The position numbers were made by a program, and so were the translations under genes. The notes below the pieces were generated by a model. The model ran no database searches, was not told the origin of the DNA, and worked only from the letters and a program-made list of their open reading frames with translations. This document shows positions 59,520 to 64,000 of a DNA stretch of 64,000 bases, one piece after another. This DNA is from Plantago ovata (Eukaryota; Streptophyta; Magnoliopsida; Lamiales; Plantaginaceae). Position 1 is the first letter of the stretch, and each line of letters begins with the position of its first letter. The DNA is taken from NCBI GenBank assembly GCA_028274465.1, contig CM051458.1, positions 83,720,085 through 83,784,084 of the forward strand, written 5' to 3'.

Positions 59520-60570
59520 TCGAAACTCAATCTCTTGAAGAAGCCTTTTGTAACATCCGATACAAACCACCCCTCAGAGGGTCGTCACTGTGAGGAGTTA
59601 ACCAAGTTAGACCACGTAAGTAGCCTTTTCAAACCACCTCTTCGAAGGTCGTCACTGATAGGCGGGATTGCCATGATTTTGTTATATCAAACCTATCAAC
59701 CAGGCACAAACAAATCTCAAAAACGGACAACGCGAAAGGGAATCTTCATTTCGATAGGTTATCAATGGATATATCATCAAATGTTTCGATTACCCATTTC
59801 TCCCCGAACAAATCTATGATATCCATTCGAAATGATGCTATTTCGACGGAAATACAATCTTTCGAATGAATTCTATCCTCGAAACACTTCTTATCGAGCT
59901 TAGTTACGATTTATTAAAGATAAATGACGATTTATACTTTGTTCAAATACGTGACTCGAAATAAACTCACGAGATTAACCAAACAAGATAATCTCGGAGG
60001 AAAGAGAGGTACGAATTAGGCACTTCAAACCAATAGAGAAGTCTCACTAATATCCATACATCTCCACCTTACTCTTTCGAATCCTGCCTAAGGATCGAAA
60101 TGATGCGAACAGGTCGAATCCTGCCTAAGGATCGAAACGATGCGAACAGGATCCGAAAGCATGTAAATGTCGAAGCACTGTTTTCGAGACCCAAAACCCA
60201 TCGGAATAATCGAAAAAGTATCGAAATCATTCATCTTAGAGGATCGAAAGCATGAGAACAACGGAACACTATTTTCGAGATCCAGGCCCAATAAAAATAA
60301 TATCGAGAGAAGGATTCAGCAAAATAGATTAAGCAAAATAAATCAAAACAAGGAATTCCAAGGCTACACAAGGGATTCAAGGATCAGTGTCCTAACCAGT
60401 TAGAAAGGGATTCGACCTGGCCAATGTACGAGGATAGGTTGGCCCTCGAAACGGATCCCTTTTTCCAAAAGAAGATTACCTAAAAAATCCATATTGTTCA
60501 GAAATGTTCAAATATTACAAAAATACCCGGCATACCGGGTCTTCACTCCAAAAAGCAATCGAAACAGAGA
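59520..60570. mobile_element. Spacer between integrase and antisense frames
   Basis: About 1 kb without convincing coding sequence in either direction, rich in TCGAAA phrases. GGATCGAAA-GATGCGAACAGG-type phrases repeat around 60090-60160. It lies in the element's long 3' region. Confidence 0.55.
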
Positions 60571-62070
60571 ACTTCAAGGCTGATCAGGAGGAGGATGTTC
60601 GCTGCTCCGCGCTGTGTCTTCGACATCCCTAAGGCCCAAGTAGTCCACCAGCGAACCGAAATCGCGGTACGATAGGGTATTCAAACTGATGCCCGCCGAA
60701 AGCAAGTCTAAGTTACCTAGCTCACAAAGTTGAGGCACGAAGGATGGCACGGGCGGAGCACTTATGGGCTTGGCGGCTTCGTCCGGGTGGGCTACCGCAA
60801 AGAACTCCTCGTTCATGAGGGCATCCAAGCAATCCTCTTCAGTTAAGGCACGACCCTCCCCACTTTCAACTCCATTTACTGGTTCGGGGGCGACGGGAGT
60901 CTCGAACTTGGCATCCTTCATCAGATCCACCTCTTGCTCACCATCGAAGTCCGCAGGAAGATGACCCCTGAACTTCAGCTGGGCCAAAACCAAGTCCTTC
61001 GTCGACACAGCATTGTCCGCCAATTTTTTTCCAACCAGGTACTCGAAAGACTGCGACCCGATGAAGTCTCGAACCGCGTTTACCCGAGTATACTTTCCAT
61101 TCCGAGCCAGCTCTTCACGGGTCTTGCGGAGGGCGGTTTCGAAACCCCCTCGCTCTTTCCTCAGCTGTTCGACCTCCCCCTCCAACAAGACTTTGACATC
61201 TTCGGACTTCTTCAAGGCCTCATTTCGAGAAGACAACTCCTTTCGGGCCGATTCAAGCTCACCAGATAGACGGCTCACCTCGCCGTTTCGATGAGCCAAA
61301 GAGTCTTGGAGTTTTGACCTGTGTTTCTTTTCCTCTTTGTATTTGGCCTCGAAGCTCCCCGTCAAAGAAGTTTTCTTATCCAAACGACTCCCAATATTGC
61401 GAGCCACGGTCATGAGCTGAAAAGGACCAAATAAGACAAGAGTCAATATCGAAACATAAACCGCAAATATACCTCGAAAACAAAAACTTAAACTCACCTG
61501 CATCTGTAGGGAGGCCTCCTTAAGCTTTATCTCGGCGTCAGATAGGCGGTCTAATTCGACCTGATCGACCTTCGAAGAGAGAAGATCCCTCCATCCCAGA
61601 GCCACATGCTCGTTACCATGAAGGAACGAATGACTCGGGGGTTGCCCCGATCCGAGTATAGGCAATGGAGGAACCTGGACAGCTGCAATATCCCCCGACC
61701 CCCCTACCGAATCAAGCTGAATCACATCCTCCACACGGGGCCTCTTACTCCGTTGGCCCGAGGCCGAGGTCTGAGCCACTTCAAGACCCACGGGAATCCT
61801 CCCAGCCTGGGTATTCTCACCAGATTCCTCTACTCGAACGGATGGAGTTCGACCCACGGGAGAACCTTGAGGACCCGTCTCAATTTGCGCCGAGGACTCG
61901 CCATGAGGCAAAACAATACCCTCCCCCGGCTGGATGTGAGGGGCATCTTTCGGGTCTATGATCTGAGTAATATCGACCGGTTTATCCTCGGTATATTTGG
62001 AAGGTTGCGAAGCCTTCAAGCTCCTCGCAAGAGCCCGCTTGGCCAAAAAGTCATGGGACAGCCTCATCCA
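60570..62070 (-). mobile_element. Antisense frame with coiled coil, downstream in transcript order
   Basis: A frame of nearly 500 codons on the minus strand. The first part is low-complexity (SGENTQAGRIPVG and similar). The middle (about 61000-61400) is a strong coiled coil with LAHRNGEVSRLSGELESAR and RKELSSRNEALKK. An acidic C-terminal tail has EDCLDALMNEEFFAVAHPDE. Intron-like GT-AG signals lie within it. Antisense frames of this kind are known from Tat-lineage elements and their function is unknown. Confidence 0.65.
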
Positions 62071-62099
62071 ATAAACTGCATTCGAAACAAGTAAGTATC

Positions 62100-63220
62100 A
62101 GAACATCGAAAGAGCCAAAATCCTCAAAACATGTGAAGACCGAGACTTACCCAAGTCCTGAATTACCGATGCCTCTGGCTGCACACTCGAAATCTTCCCA
62201 AGGAAGAGAATCGGTTCAACCAAGAGGCAATACGGGTTGAGGCGTTTCTGGGGAATTATGCCTTTGTACTTATTAGGCCACTCGCTTCGATCATCATCTT
62301 TTACATAAGGAACATTACCCGGACGCCGCCAAAGGCGAGGAGTGGGCACGACCCCAGGAGTGCCATCGGCATTAGCAGGGATTCGCACGTATACGAACCG
62401 CCTCTTATACCCCGCACCGTGAGACGATTGAAATTTTGTGAAAATTTCGAAGCCAGGGAGCGGGGAGAAATAAAAGAAGCAAGAACCATCAGAACTGGGA
62501 ACTATCGAAAAGAAATGCAAAAAGTTCGAGGGGGTGACCCTACGACCTACAGACTCGGCCCAAATGCAAAAACTAATCAAGTATCCCATAGCATTAGGAA
62601 GCAGTTGCGTAGGGCATAGCTTGAAGGTTGTGAAGATCCGAGCCAAATCAGAGTTTATGGGGAATCGAAACCCATGTTCCAGCGCATGAATAGTGAGAGC
62701 CAAGCAGTCGGTCGGAGGATTATACATCTTATCCTCGGGACCCGGGAGGATAACCTCGTAGTCACTAGGGATGCCAAACTTGTGATGAAGTGTATCAATC
62801 TCCTTCTGCTTCACGGTGCTAGTATCGGTCGAAATCCGAGAGTCATGATTGTCTTCGGTAGGGATAACGACCACTTCGACATTTTCCCCCGTTTCGACAT
62901 TTTCCCCCGCCACTTCCGGTGGGAGATCCTGGCCGGCTGGAGCCACACTAGTCATAACAGGGCGACGACTACGGCTCCGAAGAACTCGAGATGAAGTGTT
63001 GGATTGAGCAATCTTTCTGGCAGGAAACACCAAAGAAGGAGCGACCCTACCCTCGAAAACCTGATTCGAAGTTAAAAACTCCCACGAATCAGAACGGAAA
63101 GGAGGATCATGGGCCCTACCTAAAGAAGGAGAAGACCTATGTACACTAAAAGAATTCGAGTAACCACTATTCGAGCCTCCACCGGTACCGGGTTGGTCAA
63201 CAACTTGTTTCGACATACTC
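62100..63220 (-). mobile_element. Antisense frame with 'putative gypsy-type transposon' domain
   Basis: Minus strand, about 370 codons. The N-terminal third is Ser-rich. The core has EDKMYNPPTDCLALTIHALE, HGFRFPINSDLARIFTTF, LLPNAMGYLISFCIWA and FLHFFSIVPSSDGSCFFYF, the pattern of the plant domain labelled 'transposase (putative) gypsy type' (PF04195-like). Despite the label, no transposase activity is known. Splice-like signals near its C-terminal end suggest it shares a transcript with the coiled-coil frame. Confidence 0.7.
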
Positions 63221-64000
63221 GGATAATCACTACCAAATACGAAAGAAACAGTTCAGTAGGAACCCCAACCCGGAACCAACAAAACACACATTTCGAGGGC
63301 CTTTTAAAAAAAAAAAAAAAAAAAAAAAGGGGAGAAAGAAAGAATAAAAAATAATGATAGTAACTTATTTTGTAAAAGTTGCCCCCGTTTCGAAAGGGGG
63401 GAGAGAGGTAGTTAAGAAACCTCCACGGCCCACCGGAAGAGAGCGAAAAACCCAATTCCGGCAAGACAAGCGGAAAATTGCAAAAAGGGAAAAAGGGAGT
63501 GTAGCTAGAAAACAAAGAGCAACAGAGAAATTACAAAATCATCAAAAAGAGAGAAGAAGTACCTGTTAGCTGAGGAAGCGGCGAGCAAAGAATCCGGGAA
63601 GGCGACGGCAAATCGGCCGGCGACCACAAAAATCTACCAAAAAATTCGCGTCAACAACACGGGAAAGAGAAATCAGAAGAACAAAATAACAGAGGAAGGA
63701 CTTACCTGAAGAAACCGCGGTACGACAAGCTGAAGTCCGGGGAAAAACCGGCGGGGCAGCAGAGGAGGACGTTTCTCAAACAAAAAAGAAGATGGGAGAG
63801 TAAAGAAAAGTTAAAAATCGAAAAAGAGTGAAAAGAAGTAAAGGAAGGAAGCTAGAAAGGCAAAAGAGGAAAAAAGCGGTTTCCCATCAACATTTATTAC
63901 CCTCAATAACTTCTCCAACACAACAAAACGCGTGTGCCACACACCCCACCCGGCTCGCAACACGTGGAGAGAAGCAAGCGGTAATACTCATCTCAAAACC
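63221..64000 (-). promoter_or_regulatory. Upstream region of the antisense gene within the Tat-type element
   Basis: Upstream of the antisense start, the minus strand has donor-like AACAGGTACTTC (about 63560) and TTCAGGTAAGTCC (about 63700), suggesting leader introns. A G-box core CACGTG lies at 63961-63966. This looks like an independent antisense promoter and leader. The 3' LTR is not reached. An A-run at about 63307-63328 is simple sequence. Confidence 0.4.

Larger units (their letters stand above)
53008..64000 (+). mobile_element. Ty3/gypsy retrotransposon, Tat type, running off the right edge
   Basis: Parts in order: 5' LTR, primer site, gag, protease, reverse transcriptase, RNase H, a second archaeal-type RNase H, integrase, then a long 3' region with two antisense frames. 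The second RNase H domain and antisense frames after integrase mark the Tat lineage. The element is large (more than 11 kb) and the 3' LTR is outside the window. The coding part is nearly whole with about two breaks, so I treat it as a recently dead copy. It is GC-richer than the surrounding DNA and rich in TTCGA phrases. Confidence 0.85.

Overview
The window is nuclear DNA of a flowering plant, most likely a eudicot. The evidence is AT-rich intergenic DNA, GT-AG introns, plant-only families (a DUF4378-type protein, FAR1/MULE-type transposase, a Ty3/gypsy element of the Tat type, plant L1-type LINE RNase H domains, Stowaway MITEs, 5S-bearing TRIMs, Helitrons) and tRNA-derived SINEs. It is gene-poor and reads as a stack of transposons. 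A run of 100 Ns at 15638-15737 marks a scaffold join, so order across that point is not proven by the sequence itself. I cannot name the species. | Host genes are few. A three-exon DUF4378-type gene lies at 12611-13910 (+). Convergent to it, at 15404-15538 (-), is the last exon of an arginine/serine-rich, probably splicing-associated protein whose upstream part runs into the gap. A heat-shock-type HSP70 gene at 33448-33801 (+) keeps its promoter but stops after 117 codons. Two further pieces, at 5684-6832 and 15996-16137 (+), look like last exons but belong to no family I recognise. | Layout. 0-12 kb: a 65-bp tandem duplication, MITEs, SINEs, LINE tails, and a Stowaway MITE opened by two LTR-type insertions, one carrying 5S rRNA sequence. 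12-16 kb: the host genes and the gap. 16.5-19.5 kb (-): a decayed Mutator-like transposon with FAR1, MULE, SWIM and OTU-protease parts. 19.7-22.6 kb: a Helitron, a long-TIR MITE and copies of an unnamed repeat. 22.9-25.6 kb: a three-level nest (LINE, opened by a copia-like non-autonomous LTR element, opened by a hAT element). 27-31 kb: a SINE and Stowaways. 31.4-33.0 kb: a minisatellite ending about 400 bp before HSP70. 34.2-36.2 kb: another three-level nest (Stowaway, opened by a retroposon, opened by a hAT element). 38.6-40.2 kb: a LINE RNase H domain opened by a hAT element. 44-48.6 kb: LTR-like remnants, a GT-rich retroposon and a third LINE RNase H remnant. 48.8-51.5 kb: Helitrons and Stowaways. 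53.0-64.0 kb: a large Tat-type Ty3/gypsy retrotransposon with two antisense frames, running off the right edge. | How the parts relate: non-autonomous elements (Stowaway, hAT MITEs, Helitrons, SINEs, TRIMs) greatly outnumber autonomous ones and depend on enzymes coded elsewhere. The nests give a relative insertion order in several places. The best candidates for something undescribed are a retroposon family with GT-rich, internally repeated bodies (34405-36182 and 46108-47072) and the in-phase minisatellite at 31432-33012.
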